Assembly: GCA_947306305.1 (NCBI GenBank)
Contig: CAMZGI010000004.1
Span: 1 to 37,724, forward strand
From: an uncultured Fibrobacter sp.
GTDB taxonomy: Bacteria; Fibrobacterota; Fibrobacteria; Fibrobacterales; Fibrobacteraceae
DNA: 37,724 nucleotides
Direction: 5' to 3'
Numbering within the stretch: position 1 is the first letter of the stretch; every line of letters starts with the position of its first letter. The notes under the pieces are model-generated. The model worked only from the letters and a program-made list of their open reading frames with translations, did no database searches and was not told the origin of the DNA. Positions 9,101 to 18,123 of this stretch are shown one piece after another. Both the position numbers and the translations under genes were made by a program.

Positions 9101-12100
9101 AAATACGGCGGATGGCGGCCACGCTTCAAATCCGAGAAATCGACAAGGTCCATCGCAAAGGCGTTGTCAATCCAGTTCTGTTCGTGGCAATCTTCGCGGC
9201 GGCCCTTCAAAGTATCCGATTCGCAGTTGTACCAAATCGGGCGGAAGCTCCATTCGTAATAGTCGTTGGAACCATCAATAGAACCCTCGCCGAATTGCAA
9301 TGCAAAACGTACCGGGACTTTATCCGTCTTCGACTTCGAATCATGGTGGATTTCCATCTTCAAAGACTTGTAAGACGAGAAGTTCTTTGTATCCGATTCA
9401 AACAAGCGAGTCACGCCCACTTCCTGCCCCGGACTCATATTGTGGTAATCCAGCACAAGCGCAGTTTCTTTCAGCGGAGCGTTAGAGTCGGCATCGCGTT
9501 CGGTCACCGTATTTGGAGACTTGTAATACTTGTTGGAATTTTCACGGTTGTTGATGGTCGAAACCTTGAGGTAAGTCGTATCGCGAGTAGCAACCGATTC
9601 CGTCACGCGGTTTTCGACACCGTTCACTTCGACAATCTGCGAATGTTCCGAAGAAGTCGTGCGATAAAGGTCGGCAACCGTCGTTTCTTCCCAAGCGTTG
9701 CCCAGAACGCCAAGGCTTACAATCTGCACCTTCGCTTCCGAGACACCCGGAGCAAGGCTACCCAGCCACACACGAGTGAAGTGGGATTCCGCAAGAATTT
9801 CCTTATAGCCGTTTCCAGACGGAGAGACAATCGTATCGTACTGGCTCAGCGGAATACGCCACTTGCGCCAGCCGTTATAAAGCTTTTCGAAATTAGCCGA
9901 GTTCGTATCGGACAAGTCAATGCGGTAACGGACAAAATTAATATCCGTATCGAGGGAGCCGTTCTTGTTGATATCTTCGGTATCGTAAGCGCGTTCGCCC
10001 AAGTTGTTTTCGGTTCCGTTAATATTTACCGGCGGGTCGCTTTCTTCGTCGTAGTCCTTGAAGTCGTCGCGAGCAATATCCGTCGTCGAAGCGCCTACGT
10101 TCGAGACCGTATAAACAGAGTCCCTACAATCCGCAAAGCGGCAATCCCACTTGATTCTGTCTTCGTCTGCGCCAGTCTTTCCGTCAAGACCCCTGTCGTG
10201 CTGCGCGGTCGTCATGCCAATCTGGTTTTCGCCATCGTATTCGCCGTTCGGCCTGTGACCGTTAATCGAAATATCTTCGCTGACAAGACCCAAGTCAATG
10301 TAAATAGAGCCAGAGTTACCGCGAGCGACAAGCTCGATGTACTTCATCTCGCTCATGTCCTGATAATACGAGCCGTTCGGGCGCATGATACCGCCCCAAG
10401 AATTGCCCATCAAGTTATCGTTCGGACGCAGCGTCATCTTGAGCACGGTCAAGTGCTGGTTATCGACATCGGAGTTGCCGACGTTCGGATAAATGTACTT
10501 GTAAAGTTCCGTGTTGTTGCTATGCCAGATAAATTCGCCCTGATGGCGGAAGTCCTGATTTGCAATATAGGTCGAATAAGACGTAGAGTCGTCGCCGCCC
10601 GGAGGAGACGCCGGATACCAAGACAACCTAGACAGCGGATACACAAGACCCGTCGCAGTCGATTCAAAGTCTTCGACAAGAGCTGTCGTGGTTTGGCTCG
10701 TATTCGCATTGTGGCGGCTCCCTGCAAATTCCGCTTCGAATCTCCAGTTCGATTGAGCAGTCGTGTTGATGCCAGGAATTGCGTTCACCAAGTCCGTGAG
10801 AGCCTTCGAAGAATCTTGCAAGCGGAGGTTCACGCCCCAGAGGAAGCTCGAATACGGTTCGTTGCCAAGCGTCGGGACTTCTGCAGTCGTGCTCTGGCTC
10901 CTGTAAAGAGCCGTAACGCCAAAGACAGAACCAGCGCCTAAGCCGTACAAGTCCAAAGGCAATTCCGCACGAGCGCCCAAAAGCAACTTGTTGTCGATTT
11001 CGAACAAAGGTTCACATTCAAACTTGACCTTGATTTCCTTGTTCGGGTCAAGAGCGCGTTCGCTCAAAAGTTCAATCTGCCCCAACTCGTAGTTGACTTC
11101 GTAGTCCGTTCCACGGATAAGCGTCGTAGAACCAGCAGTCACCTTTTCAGACCCCGGAGAAATATCCATGCAGCTACCGCTGTTCACGGAGTAGCTCGAA
11201 TTCGGGTCGCGCACGCTAATCGTAGAATTGCGGCGCTTGCCCACAGATTCAAAGTAGAAACGGTTCGTGTAACGCTGGAGGTTATAGACCGGCAACGTAT
11301 AAAGTTGAGCCATCGCCGCAGAAGAATCCAAGTTGCGCAACGGTTCCAAGCAGTTCTGCTTTGCAAGTTCAACAGGATTAGAAACGCCCTTGTAAATGGA
11401 ATCTGTAAACTGTTTACAGGGGAGCCACATTTCGCCAGTGTAGCTACCCGAAGCATCCTTCGTGAAAATCGTAGCGTCGCTAGTCAAAGGCGTTCCGTTC
11501 TTTGCATCGGCAAGACCAAGCGTCTTGAGATAAGAGCCCGAAATGCCAGACTTGTCCTTCATGCGCAGAACAAAGTTGCTCGAACTTGCATCCGAAATGC
11601 CAATCGAATACACGTTACGAAGCATCAACTTGTCGATATCCGTGAGTTCCGAAAGCGAAGCGTCCCACTGGATAAGCACAGCCCTGCCGCCATCGCGAAG
11701 CGTCGTTCCGACACGGCCAGTTCCATCGCCGCTCCAGCTTGCAGCCACAAGCGTATTGCGGTTCACGCCATTAATCTTTACAATACCCGTTCTGGAATCA
11801 TAAGTAAATTCGCTCGACGGAATCTCGACCATGCGATTGACAACCTTCTCGACAGTCGCTCCCTGCGGAGTCGTATAAACAACCGTCACATCGTCAATAA
11901 CATCGGACGAGACGTTCAACGCGCTTCTCTTGTACAACCTCAAGTTCGTCGCAGCGTAGTTCGGAGTCGTATTGCCCTTAATAGCTTCGTCAATGTACTT
12001 GTTCCTCGCCTCGTGGTTCAAGAAGTAATAACGGTATGCAAGGAACTGCTTGTCCGTCACCTGGAACTCAGTCGTCGATTCGTTAGCCTTGATGGAGTAT

Positions 12101-13473
12101 TCTTCTTGCTGACCGCCATCCTGAGATGCAATCGTCGTAAGCCTCCAGTCGCCCAGCTTCCATTCAGCCTTGATACCGAACAGGCCCTGGTGGTTTTCGG
12201 AGTAACCCGTAAATTCCGTACCGGCAAGCGACAAGTTCGTAGTACCCGCTTCGACTCTCTGCAAGATGTAGTCTTCGAATTCGCCCTTGAACGATTCTTC
12301 ATAAACCACGCGAACTTCGTTCTGCGAACCAAGACCTTCATCCACATTCTTGATTTCGACCGTGATGTAAGGACCGATCTTACCTTCGACCATGAAGCTC
12401 GGGTTGTAGTCCAACGACGGAGACGGCCAGAGGCTCGTCTTGGTGCTGCCTTCGGCATCGTCCTTTTCGCCATAACCCTTGAAGCGGACATCCATCGAAC
12501 CCTTGAGCATGAGCTTCGGTTTGTTGAAGCCAAAGTCCTTCATCCACGCAGGCATGTTCACCGGAATCGAGATATCAAAGACAGAACCCGTTTCGGGAGC
12601 TTCGTAACCACCGTCGCTCTGCCCCACCAGTCCATTGAGCCACAAACGCTTGCGGCCAATATCGTACATGTCAGAGACGTAATCTGCAAGTTCGGGGTAA
12701 TGCGAAGTCCAAAGGACAGTCGTATCCGTGCGGGACACCGTGTTCACACGCTTTTCGGTCACGTCGATTTCACGAGTCGCCACGTCAATTTCGTGCGAGA
12801 AAATCTGCCCCTTCGAGGTATTCATCAAGCCACGACGCATGCCAATGCCACCCATCGGGAGCAATCCGTCCAACGGGGATGTCGATTGGGGAGTCGGGAG
12901 ATACTTGACCGCAGGAGCCCAATCTTCCGTACCGACATCGCCAGCAGCTTCGGCTGAAGCCTCAGAAGCTTTAGCCACAGGAGCGTTCTTTGCAGAAGCA
13001 CTCGATGCAGGAGTCGAGACCACGACCGTAGCAGACGATACAGGAGTCGTGGACGGCTTCGGAGCCACAGAAGACGACGAACGAGCAGGCGAAACCTGCG
13101 CAGAAGAAATCGGCACCGCCGCTACAGGAGCAACCGACGAAGACGAGACTCGCTCAGGCGAAGATTCGGCCTTCACCGACGACGAAGAGACCTTAGCAGG
13201 CAAGGGCTCTGCTTTAGCCGAGGACACCGGCGTAGCCGATGAGGCTGGCACAGCCGCCTCTGACGAAGACGAAACCGCCACCGACGGTTGAGCCGATGAA
13301 GCAGGCACCGTCGAAGAAGTGCTTACAGACGGCACGTCCTGAAAAAGTTCATCGTCAAAAAGAGATTCATACGAACTAAGGGTTCCGTCCTGAGACCAGA
13401 CGGACCCCACAGCGACAAAGCTGCAAGCAGCAAAACCCCAAAGGGTGGATTTTAAAAACTTTCTAAAATGCAA
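6199..13473 (-). CDS. sprA: SprA-like giant outer-membrane protein (type IX secretion translocon)
   Basis: SprA is the giant beta-barrel translocon of type IX secretion and gliding in the FCB group; a 2424-residue product fits. A signal peptide (about 1-27, ending VGSVWSQ) is followed by a serine/proline/alanine-rich stretch (about 45-175) with many SSSS blocks, a linker style typical of exported Fibrobacter proteins. SprA-like conserved parts follow, including GLFGIKAEWKLGDWRLT and FLAYRYYFLNHEARNKY, then repeated beta-strand segments to a C-terminal strand ending ALMLRFD. The start codon is TTG: the next upstream in-frame codon but one is TGA, and no internal start keeps the signal peptide. 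A TATTTT box ends seven bases before the TTG, with no Shine-Dalgarno. No other type IX gene is in the window. The domain call is from motif reading, not a search. Confidence 0.85.
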   Translation of the reverse strand: MHFRKFLKSTLWGFAACSFVAVGSVWSQDGTLSSYESLFDDELFQDVPSVSTSSTVPASSAQPSVAVSSSSEAAVPASSATPVSSAKAEPLPAKVSSSSVKAESSPERVSSSSVAPVAAVPISSAQVSPARSSSSVAPKPSTTPVSSATVVVSTPASSASAKNAPVAKASEASAEAAGDVGTEDWAPAVKYLPTPQSTSPLDGLLPMGGIGMRRGLMNTSKGQIFSHEIDVATREIDVTEKRVNTVSRTDTTVLWTSHYPELADYVSDMYDIGRKRLWLNGLVGQSDGGYEAPETGSVFDISIPVNMPAWMKDFGFNKPKLMLKGSMDVRFKGYGEKDDAEGSTKTSLWPSPSLDYNPSFMVEGKIGPYITVEIKNVDEGLGSQNEVRVVYEESFKGEFEDYILQRVEAGTTNLSLAGTEFTGYSENHQGLFGIKAEWKLGDWRLTTIASQDGGQQEEYSIKANESTTEFQVTDKQFLAYRYYFLNHEARNKYIDEAIKGNTTPNYAATNLRLYKRSALNVSSDVIDDVTVVYTTPQGATVEKVVNRMVEIPSSEFTYDSRTGIVKINGVNRNTLVAASWSGDGTGRVGTTLRDGGRAVLIQWDASLSELTDIDKLMLRNVYSIGISDASSSNFVLRMKDKSGISGSYLKTLGLADAKNGTPLTSDATIFTKDASGSYTGEMWLPCKQFTDSIYKGVSNPVELAKQNCLEPLRNLDSSAAMAQLYTLPVYNLQRYTNRFYFESVGKRRNSTISVRDPNSSYSVNSGSCMDISPGSEKVTAGSTTLIRGTDYEVNYELGQIELLSERALDPNKEIKVKFECEPLFEIDNKLLLGARAELPLDLYGLGAGSVFGVTALYRSQSTTAEVPTLGNEPYSSFLWGVNLRLQDSSKALTDLVNAIPGINTTAQSNWRFEAEFAGSRHNANTSQTTTALVEDFESTATGLVYPLSRLSWYPASPPGGDDSTSYSTYIANQDFRHQGEFIWHSNNTELYKYIYPNVGNSDVDNQHLTVLKMTLRPNDNLMGNSWGGIMRPNGSYYQDMSEMKYIELVARGNSGSIYIDLGLVSEDISINGHRPNGEYDGENQIGMTTAQHDRGLDGKTGADEDRIKWDCRFADCRDSVYTVSNVGASTTDIARDDFKDYDEESDPPVNINGTENNLGERAYDTEDINKNGSLDTDINFVRYRIDLSDTNSANFEKLYNGWRKWRIPLSQYDTIVSPSGNGYKEILAESHFTRVWLGSLAPGVSEAKVQIVSLGVLGNAWEETTVADLYRTTSSEHSQIVEVNGVENRVTESVATRDTTYLKVSTINNRENSNKYYKSPNTVTERDADSNAPLKETALVLDYHNMSPGQEVGVTRLFESDTKNFSSYKSLKMEIHHDSKSKTDKVPVRFALQFGEGSIDGSNDYYEWSFRPIWYNCESDTLKGRREDCHEQNWIDNAFAMDLVDFSDLKRGRHPPYLEPIVKKLKGEREEKREEQLRLVGNPSITKVDWIRFVIIADSNASPKDLEGTFWLNDLRLSEMDTEWGYAARVNGQVNFADFISLSGAVRYQDGDFATLSSSGRSPKPDIATAASQLDVSADISIALNKFLDDSLGFHIPMSFSYHSMTKRPYMKPTDDMILRKSSFVDLTGDMFQNDLAVTSDEKENELRDSAESKGYQSFVSEKSFSVSYHKDYKASDSKLGEFFKQAFLERPALSYSYHQSEGRATTSSDSTYSYHTLLEYKLGTFSMFKFKPFEGLEKISWLKDLSKTEFEPWPQTFDLTLFDFNYVRYVNQTRDPDFVEPQVDKVVTYTAELNHKLNMRWNIFSFLSANYAINIRRDMFGGGDREAFTKENFFTTAEGGLFASGYIFDHDHSDRKVYVSRDSLVIIPVDTVAKGDLKIDLQNPDSYEIRYDTTEFYKVDSVGHREYGRAYGILRNERSRNQQLRINFNPKLIPFIPFNMQFSSDFNQQKSIPDDFDFYDQTNVAKNYWTISQTNRFEFTPTLKILELADLFGKENAVSSFLNKLKWREVKFNWNASTNTVGENFTLAQLYEEQGVTPFQYYLYGLGFGNGHRGRGLWNIMTGDMGLTSRDDFTGFSQYRNKNVDTLVYQGSFRNSVSRSLQISTGLTLPFWDISLTGDFQWKEDFAQSREYPLYIDTTTTLPKIGVGLSIPNIAQKVSFLNSFRSVSLSNRFDYSRTVTKRPFQSAEDSWANVWNFNPLVRISFLTQSNLRIENSVRMKIESTDRRPKDEVIGNPCFPDESVTNCTDTTSYFLETPWIPTALYNDFAINVGDDFTITYPLKLDKGFQLWKWYFKLKNNIDLKLTAGYDYKKTIRKEYTPVNGYDKFNAESGTDGIFKQWSYDSGIPEEYRTVYKPKLELSYRTVPSRVHEWFIRPSASYTFNKMASLSSYIEYRQIHEKLDDETAHMRQILQFELALMLRFD

Positions 13474-13480
13474 CGGTCAC

Positions 13481-13486
13481 AAAATA
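13481..13486 (-). promoter_or_regulatory. -10-like box of sprA, leaderless type with TTG start
   Basis: On the minus strand TATTTTG precedes the TTG start by seven bases (counted from TATTTT). No -35 or Shine-Dalgarno is seen. Leaderless initiation at TTG would be unusual, so either a short leader exists or the start is weak by design. Confidence 0.4.
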
Positions 13487-13523
13487 CAAAAACGGAACGT
13501 TCAAAATTTGCACCGATAACATA

Positions 13524-13559
13524 GAAAAAAAGAAACGCACCCATTTTTACGGATGCGTT
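13524..13559 (-). terminator. Rho-independent terminator after the AIPR gene
   Basis: On the minus strand AACGCATCC, an eight-base loop, GGGTGCGTT (one mismatch in the stem) and then a T-rich run (CTTTTTTTC) form a terminator hairpin. It ends the AIPR transcript 37-60 bases after its stop and separates it from sprA. Confidence 0.75.
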
Positions 13560-13595
13560 CCAAAATTGATTTCGAGGCCCTTTTTAAAGGATAAA

Positions 13596-15488
13596 TTAGA
13601 GGAACACCTCGATACCGCCGCGGCACTTTTCCCAAGCAGGGTTCTTTTTGCACAAGAGTTCAATCATCTTGTCGTAAGTAGCCGTGTTGGAGAAGCCCTT
13701 CCACAAGCGACGTTCCACAGATTCGCCCGAATCCTTGTCAATCGTCGTGATGGTATCGTAGTAGTTTGCGTTATCCTTGAATTCAGAAATGAGAATGTTC
13801 TTCAAGTCGTCCGTGTAGATGCGGGATGCATACTTGAGGATGGAATCGTTGAAGTTGAGTTCGTTTTCGACGAGCCATTCAAAGTCCTGAATCGGATTGC
13901 CGTAAATGAGCCAGTGGCGGAGAGCGAGAGCAACCACCAAGTCCTTCACTGCGCTGCGGAAGATGAACTTGTCTTCGAGACGGCCATTCCACGTGATGCG
14001 GGTCAGCGGGTTATCGTCGTTAGCTTCGATAGACACGCCCTTGCCCGGAGTGACCTTGCGGATCTTGATCGGGAGACGGCTAAGGAGCTGCCATGCCTTC
14101 GTGAAAGCGATAGTCTTGCGGACGAAATCCTTTTCCTTTTCGGGAGCCACGCGCACAAACGCGCCGAAGCAACGCTGGTAGAGCGTTTCCTTGTCAAAGA
14201 TGCAGTCGCTGGAGCGGCATTCGCTGAGCTTGCCATCCATCATGAACAATGTCTTAGCAAGTTCCGGACGCATACGCACTTCGAGCTTACGGGTACGAGC
14301 TTTAAGACGCACGCCATCCTTGTAAACGTAAGTAAAGCCTTCTTCCTGATAACGCTGCCAAATGAAGAACTGCAAATCGTCAGCAGCGCGCAGATGGTAG
14401 CTGAACACCGGGTTCTGGCGGTTGTTAGCCATAGTCACCTGGTTCAAGAAGTTGTCGGCACCCTGATACGGCACAACGACCTTCACGAGCACCTGCGGGT
14501 TCACCGGATGCTTGCTCTTCTTGGCATACTGTTCATAAGTGAAGAGGGACTGGGCACCGTTAATAATCTTCGGACGTTCGATGAAGAGAACCTTCTTGCC
14601 ATCGCGATCCTTCAAACGCAGGTCGTCGCCCGTAAGCGTCATACCATTGTGGAGGAACGGGAAGTCATCGACGTTCACATTCTTGTCGTCGTTGCGCTCC
14701 ATCGTCTGGAAAGCATCGATAAGAGCAGCGTTCGTATGGGTGAGGTTGCCCAAGTAAGTACGAATGTTGGAGCTCACAATAGCCATGTTGTGCTTCGTCT
14801 TGAGACGCTTGCCCAAAGCAACATGGTAGTCGAAAATCGTGCGGATCGGGCAGAAGCCGAGGAAAAGCTCGCCGTGATCAGAAGTGAGGTGAAGCGGTTC
14901 GGAATCCATCTCGATTTCAAGCTTGTCGTCTGCAGAACGGAAATCGCGAGTCAAGTCGTCGTGTTCGGCAATAATTTCGAGCTTTGCCTTCACGTCGGTC
15001 TTCCAAAGCATCAGCTTGCGGCGCATGTCCTTGAGAGTGCGTTCCAGTTCGGAATCGGTAATGTCACGGCTTGCGCGAGTGCGGAGCACCGTGATTTCCA
15101 AGGTTTCCATGTAAGGACGGCTTGCAGGAGTATTTTCGTCTTCTTCCGCTTCTTCGTCGGTAATCTTGTTGACCGCCCACGGGTCGGCTTCTTCGCGAAG
15201 CGAGAGGAAGAACGGATTGGTCGGGTCGCTAGTGCGGAACACTGCAATCTGAAGCTGCTTCAAATCGGCGTTCAGATGCGCAACCACCTTTTCGAGCGGA
15301 GTATCTTCGTCCAAAAAGATGAAGAATTCCATAAAACCCTGAGAATATTGGAAGCCATGGAAGCATCCATTTTCATCTAGGTTTAAGTGCCGGAGTGCCT
15401 TAATTCTATCGTTCGGGTCGTTAGGGTTCAAGCTCAAGAGGCTAGCGACAAATGCTAAGCGGCGTTCCTGCGATTTTGTTAGTTCCAT
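13596..15488 (-). CDS. AIPR-family protein (abortive infection phage resistance)
   Basis: A 630-residue protein with the AIPR hallmarks: SSNIRTYLGN (239-248), FPFLHNGMTL (276-285; most members have NNGIT here), PKIINGAQS (306-314) and MANNRQNPVFS (353-363). AIPR proteins are linked to abortive phage infection and found in several defence contexts; their biochemical activity is not settled. The N-terminal 230 residues are less familiar, with an acidic insert (DEEAEEDENTPAS). GAGGA six to seven bases before the ATG supports the start, and TATATT about 30 bases upstream may be its promoter. The AAA ATPase gene lies 256 bases upstream on the same strand; a strong terminator follows. Family call is good; a defence role here is inferred. 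Confidence 0.8.
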   Translation of the reverse strand: MELTKSQERRLAFVASLLSLNPNDPNDRIKALRHLNLDENGCFHGFQYSQGFMEFFIFLDEDTPLEKVVAHLNADLKQLQIAVFRTSDPTNPFFLSLREEADPWAVNKITDEEAEEDENTPASRPYMETLEITVLRTRASRDITDSELERTLKDMRRKLMLWKTDVKAKLEIIAEHDDLTRDFRSADDKLEIEMDSEPLHLTSDHGELFLGFCPIRTIFDYHVALGKRLKTKHNMAIVSSNIRTYLGNLTHTNAALIDAFQTMERNDDKNVNVDDFPFLHNGMTLTGDDLRLKDRDGKKVLFIERPKIINGAQSLFTYEQYAKKSKHPVNPQVLVKVVVPYQGADNFLNQVTMANNRQNPVFSYHLRAADDLQFFIWQRYQEEGFTYVYKDGVRLKARTRKLEVRMRPELAKTLFMMDGKLSECRSSDCIFDKETLYQRCFGAFVRVAPEKEKDFVRKTIAFTKAWQLLSRLPIKIRKVTPGKGVSIEANDDNPLTRITWNGRLEDKFIFRSAVKDLVVALALRHWLIYGNPIQDFEWLVENELNFNDSILKYASRIYTDDLKNILISEFKDNANYYDTITTIDKDSGESVERRLWKGFSNTATYDKMIELLCKKNPAWEKCRGGIEVFL

Positions 15489-15744
15489 TTTTTCCTCAAT
15501 AATTACACTGCAAGACCAATATACAATAATATTATATATTGGAGTATTCTCGTAATTTGCACCCTAAAAATAGTTTCAAATCACAGCATTTGCGTGCAAA
15601 AAAAGATAAAACTTTCATTTTTTTAGGTAAAACCTCCCTTTCAAGTGTACAAATGTATAGAAAATTTTATTAAATAGGGCAAAAACCGTGCAAAAGCGGA
15701 GCAAGAGTCCGCTTAAGACAGCTTAAAATTATGTAAAATTTAAC
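15489..15744. other. AT-rich spacer between AAA ATPase and AIPR genes
   Basis: This 256-base AT-rich spacer holds a minus-strand hairpin, GCGGA-ctcttgc-TCCGC (15696-15712), followed by TTTTG, a possible weak terminator after the ATPase gene. A TATATT box at 15518-15523 (minus), 29 bases before the AIPR ATG, may serve that gene separately. The two genes are therefore adjacent but not obviously one tight operon. Confidence 0.45.
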
Positions 15745-18093
15745 TTACAACCCCATGTGGCGGCCCTCGCGAGAGTCCTTGCAAGCGACTTCGTGCTTTA
15801 ACGCATCGAAGATTTTATCGGCAGAAAGCTCCGACTTGTCAAAGAACCGGAACGTTCCATAAACCGCATTGAAATCGCCGGGAGCAAGTTGCCGCAATTC
15901 GCGGACAGCGGCAGGGCATGCAAATTCCGGGAAAAACGCATTCCACATGGATTCGGCCCCATCGGGCTGCAAATACCCGAACTTAATTTTCATGGCAAAG
16001 CGGCGACGCGATGCCTGATCCAGATTGTCGTTGAAGTTGGTTGCCGCAATGAAGATGCCCTTGAAGTTTTCCATCTGCGTCAAAAGCTCGTTTACTTGAG
16101 TGACTTCCCAACTGTGATCAGCCCCTGCACGTTCTTGAATCATGCTATCGGCCTCGTCCAAAAAGAGTATCGCATTCTTTTCTTCTGCTTCGCGGAACAT
16201 CTTGCGGATATTCTTTTCCGTTTCGCCTACATAGCAATTCAAAAGGTCGCTCGCCTTGCGGATTATCAACTTGCGGTTCAAATCGCGGGCGATGAACTTC
16301 GCGAGTTCCGTCTTGCCCGTTCCCGGAGGACCGTAAAAAAGAACGTTGAGCGAATCAGGCTTGTCCGCAGGCCGCATCTTTTTCCACTTTGCGTCAAAAG
16401 ATTTCATCACATGCTGCACATAGCTCATTTCGCAATCGAGGTTCAGCACGTCCAGCACATAACTCGGCGCATGAGATTCCTTGTCGCGAGAAGCATATTC
16501 CAACGACAAATCCAAAAGCGTCGTTTGGGCAGCAGCAATTTCACGCACAACCTCGGCTACGTCTATTTTGCAACCGCTTTTCTTGAGCATCTTTGCCCCG
16601 GCAATCGCCTGCGTAATCCCGCCCGCCGTAATCGGGTACGTATCCGCCAAATTTTGGACAACCTCTGGAGCAAGCAACTTAGCTGCATGCTGTTCCTTAA
16701 TCACAGAACGCCACATATCAATTCGTTTTTCCGATTCCAGCCGTTCAAAACGGAGCGAATAATCAAAACGACGCAAAGAACTCGCCTCGATAAGACCTAT
16801 GTTATTCGAAATCCAAATGACAGGAACACAAATCTGTTCCAAGAAAAAGTTAAGAGCCCCCTTTTCGCAGCAATTCAAGATAAGGTCAGCCTCATCGACA
16901 AGCAAAATCGCCTTTTGATTCTTGTACTTGTTCGCGGCAAAGAGAATGCTCCCCATTCTTTCTGCAATCGGAGAACCCTTGATGGAATCTTTGTGCACAC
17001 CGTTGGTGCTGACATTAGTCATGACAAGCGGACACTTGAGTTCATGAGCAATCGCCTTTGCAAGTTCCGTCTTTCCCGTACCCTCCACGCCGTAAAAGAA
17101 AACATTCAGCCTAGAGCCCACAGGATTGTTCTTCAACATTTCGAACATCAATTCAACCTTAGGATTACCCTTGCAAAGCTCGCGATAAGAAACGCATTTT
17201 CCTTTGTACGTCCGGCAATACAGGCTATCCAAATCATTGCCCGAACGACCATCCAAAAAATAACCAATGCGGCACGAAATATCGAGATCGTCATCGAGAA
17301 TGTTCATGCGTTTCAAGACACCATCGTTTGCAATAGCTTTTTCGATATTCAATTTAGGATAAAAAGCCGCGAAAATTTTAGATAAATTGCCATCCTCAAA
17401 TTTTCGATATCCATTCATACTGCTAATATTTTCACAAACACTCTTGTTCTTAAAAATCCAAGAAAACGCAACAAGCTCCAATTCAGTTTCGTTCAAATTC
17501 AGCGTTTTTTGCAAAAGCTTCAACCGTATCCAATAAGAATCCTTTGAAACATCCGAATTTTCCTCGATGAGCAAATAAAGTTCCCGCTCAAAACTTTCGA
17601 AAAACACCTTTTGAGCACTGGCATCAAAGATAGGTTCATCATTAAGACAATTGCGGACAACCCGATTCACATCATCGCTCGCACCAGAACTCTTGATAAA
17701 CTTGTTGAAGGACTGCACCGCTTTACGGCGGCGTATGTACAGAACCGATTTTCCTTCAAGCTCTTCGTCGCAATCATCGCCATCATCAACGCAAATGGAC
17801 TCCCACGGCATAACCTTATCTTTTTTCTGTTTGACCTGCGTTTTTTTCACCTTTTCATCTTCGAGCCGGTTCTTATACTCAAAATGCTCGGACATGCTTT
17901 TCAAAACATGCTTCGCGTTCGCTCTCGGGAGTATCCCCAAGCAATCGTCAACCTCTGGCCTTGCATTTCCACAACGCAAAGCACGGACCCAATATTCGTA
18001 ACCCTTGAGCGTGACAAAGTCAAGCTTTGCCTTTTTTGTAAAGACGTTTTTGTCCAAGTCCTTGAGGACATTTTTAAAATAATTTTCAGCCAT
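15745..18093 (-). CDS. Tandem AAA-domain ATPase
   Basis: A 782-residue protein with two AAA ATPase modules. Module 1 has Walker A GVEGTGKT (335-342), Walker B ILLVDEAD (396-403) and sensor-like ISNN (428-431). Module 2 has Walker A GPPGTGKT (588-595), Walker B ILFLDEAD (642-649), sensor-1 ATNF (684-687) and arginine-finger region RRRF (696-699). Both retain the catalytic acidic pair. The N-terminal 300 residues are helical with a charged linker (about 70-115) and no domain I recognise. It should form a ring or stacked-ring machine that remodels a protein or nucleic-acid complex; the substrate is unknown. AAGGAG eight bases before the ATG sets the start. It lies upstream of an AIPR gene and downstream of decayed genes, a context fitting a defence island. 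Confidence 0.8.
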   Translation of the reverse strand: MAENYFKNVLKDLDKNVFTKKAKLDFVTLKGYEYWVRALRCGNARPEVDDCLGILPRANAKHVLKSMSEHFEYKNRLEDEKVKKTQVKQKKDKVMPWESICVDDGDDCDEELEGKSVLYIRRRKAVQSFNKFIKSSGASDDVNRVVRNCLNDEPIFDASAQKVFFESFERELYLLIEENSDVSKDSYWIRLKLLQKTLNLNETELELVAFSWIFKNKSVCENISSMNGYRKFEDGNLSKIFAAFYPKLNIEKAIANDGVLKRMNILDDDLDISCRIGYFLDGRSGNDLDSLYCRTYKGKCVSYRELCKGNPKVELMFEMLKNNPVGSRLNVFFYGVEGTGKTELAKAIAHELKCPLVMTNVSTNGVHKDSIKGSPIAERMGSILFAANKYKNQKAILLVDEADLILNCCEKGALNFFLEQICVPVIWISNNIGLIEASSLRRFDYSLRFERLESEKRIDMWRSVIKEQHAAKLLAPEVVQNLADTYPITAGGITQAIAGAKMLKKSGCKIDVAEVVREIAAAQTTLLDLSLEYASRDKESHAPSYVLDVLNLDCEMSYVQHVMKSFDAKWKKMRPADKPDSLNVLFYGPPGTGKTELAKFIARDLNRKLIIRKASDLLNCYVGETEKNIRKMFREAEEKNAILFLDEADSMIQERAGADHSWEVTQVNELLTQMENFKGIFIAATNFNDNLDQASRRRFAMKIKFGYLQPDGAESMWNAFFPEFACPAAVRELRQLAPGDFNAVYGTFRFFDKSELSADKIFDALKHEVACKDSREGRHMGL

Positions 18094-18123
18094 GCGAATA
18101 CTCCTTTTTATTTTTCTTGATAC

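Noticed and set aside
8827-10941. Long plus-strand ORF of 704 codons inside sprA, and the similar ORFs at 6250-8319 and 11305-12957
   Set aside because: They are antisense to sprA. Their Arg/His/Val-rich composition is the usual mirror of a gene rich in Asp/Ser/Thr codons. There are no domains or ribosome sites.
13566-15380. Plus-strand 604-codon ORF antisense to the AIPR gene
   Set aside because: Mirror frame of a strongly supported gene with family motifs; no start signals.
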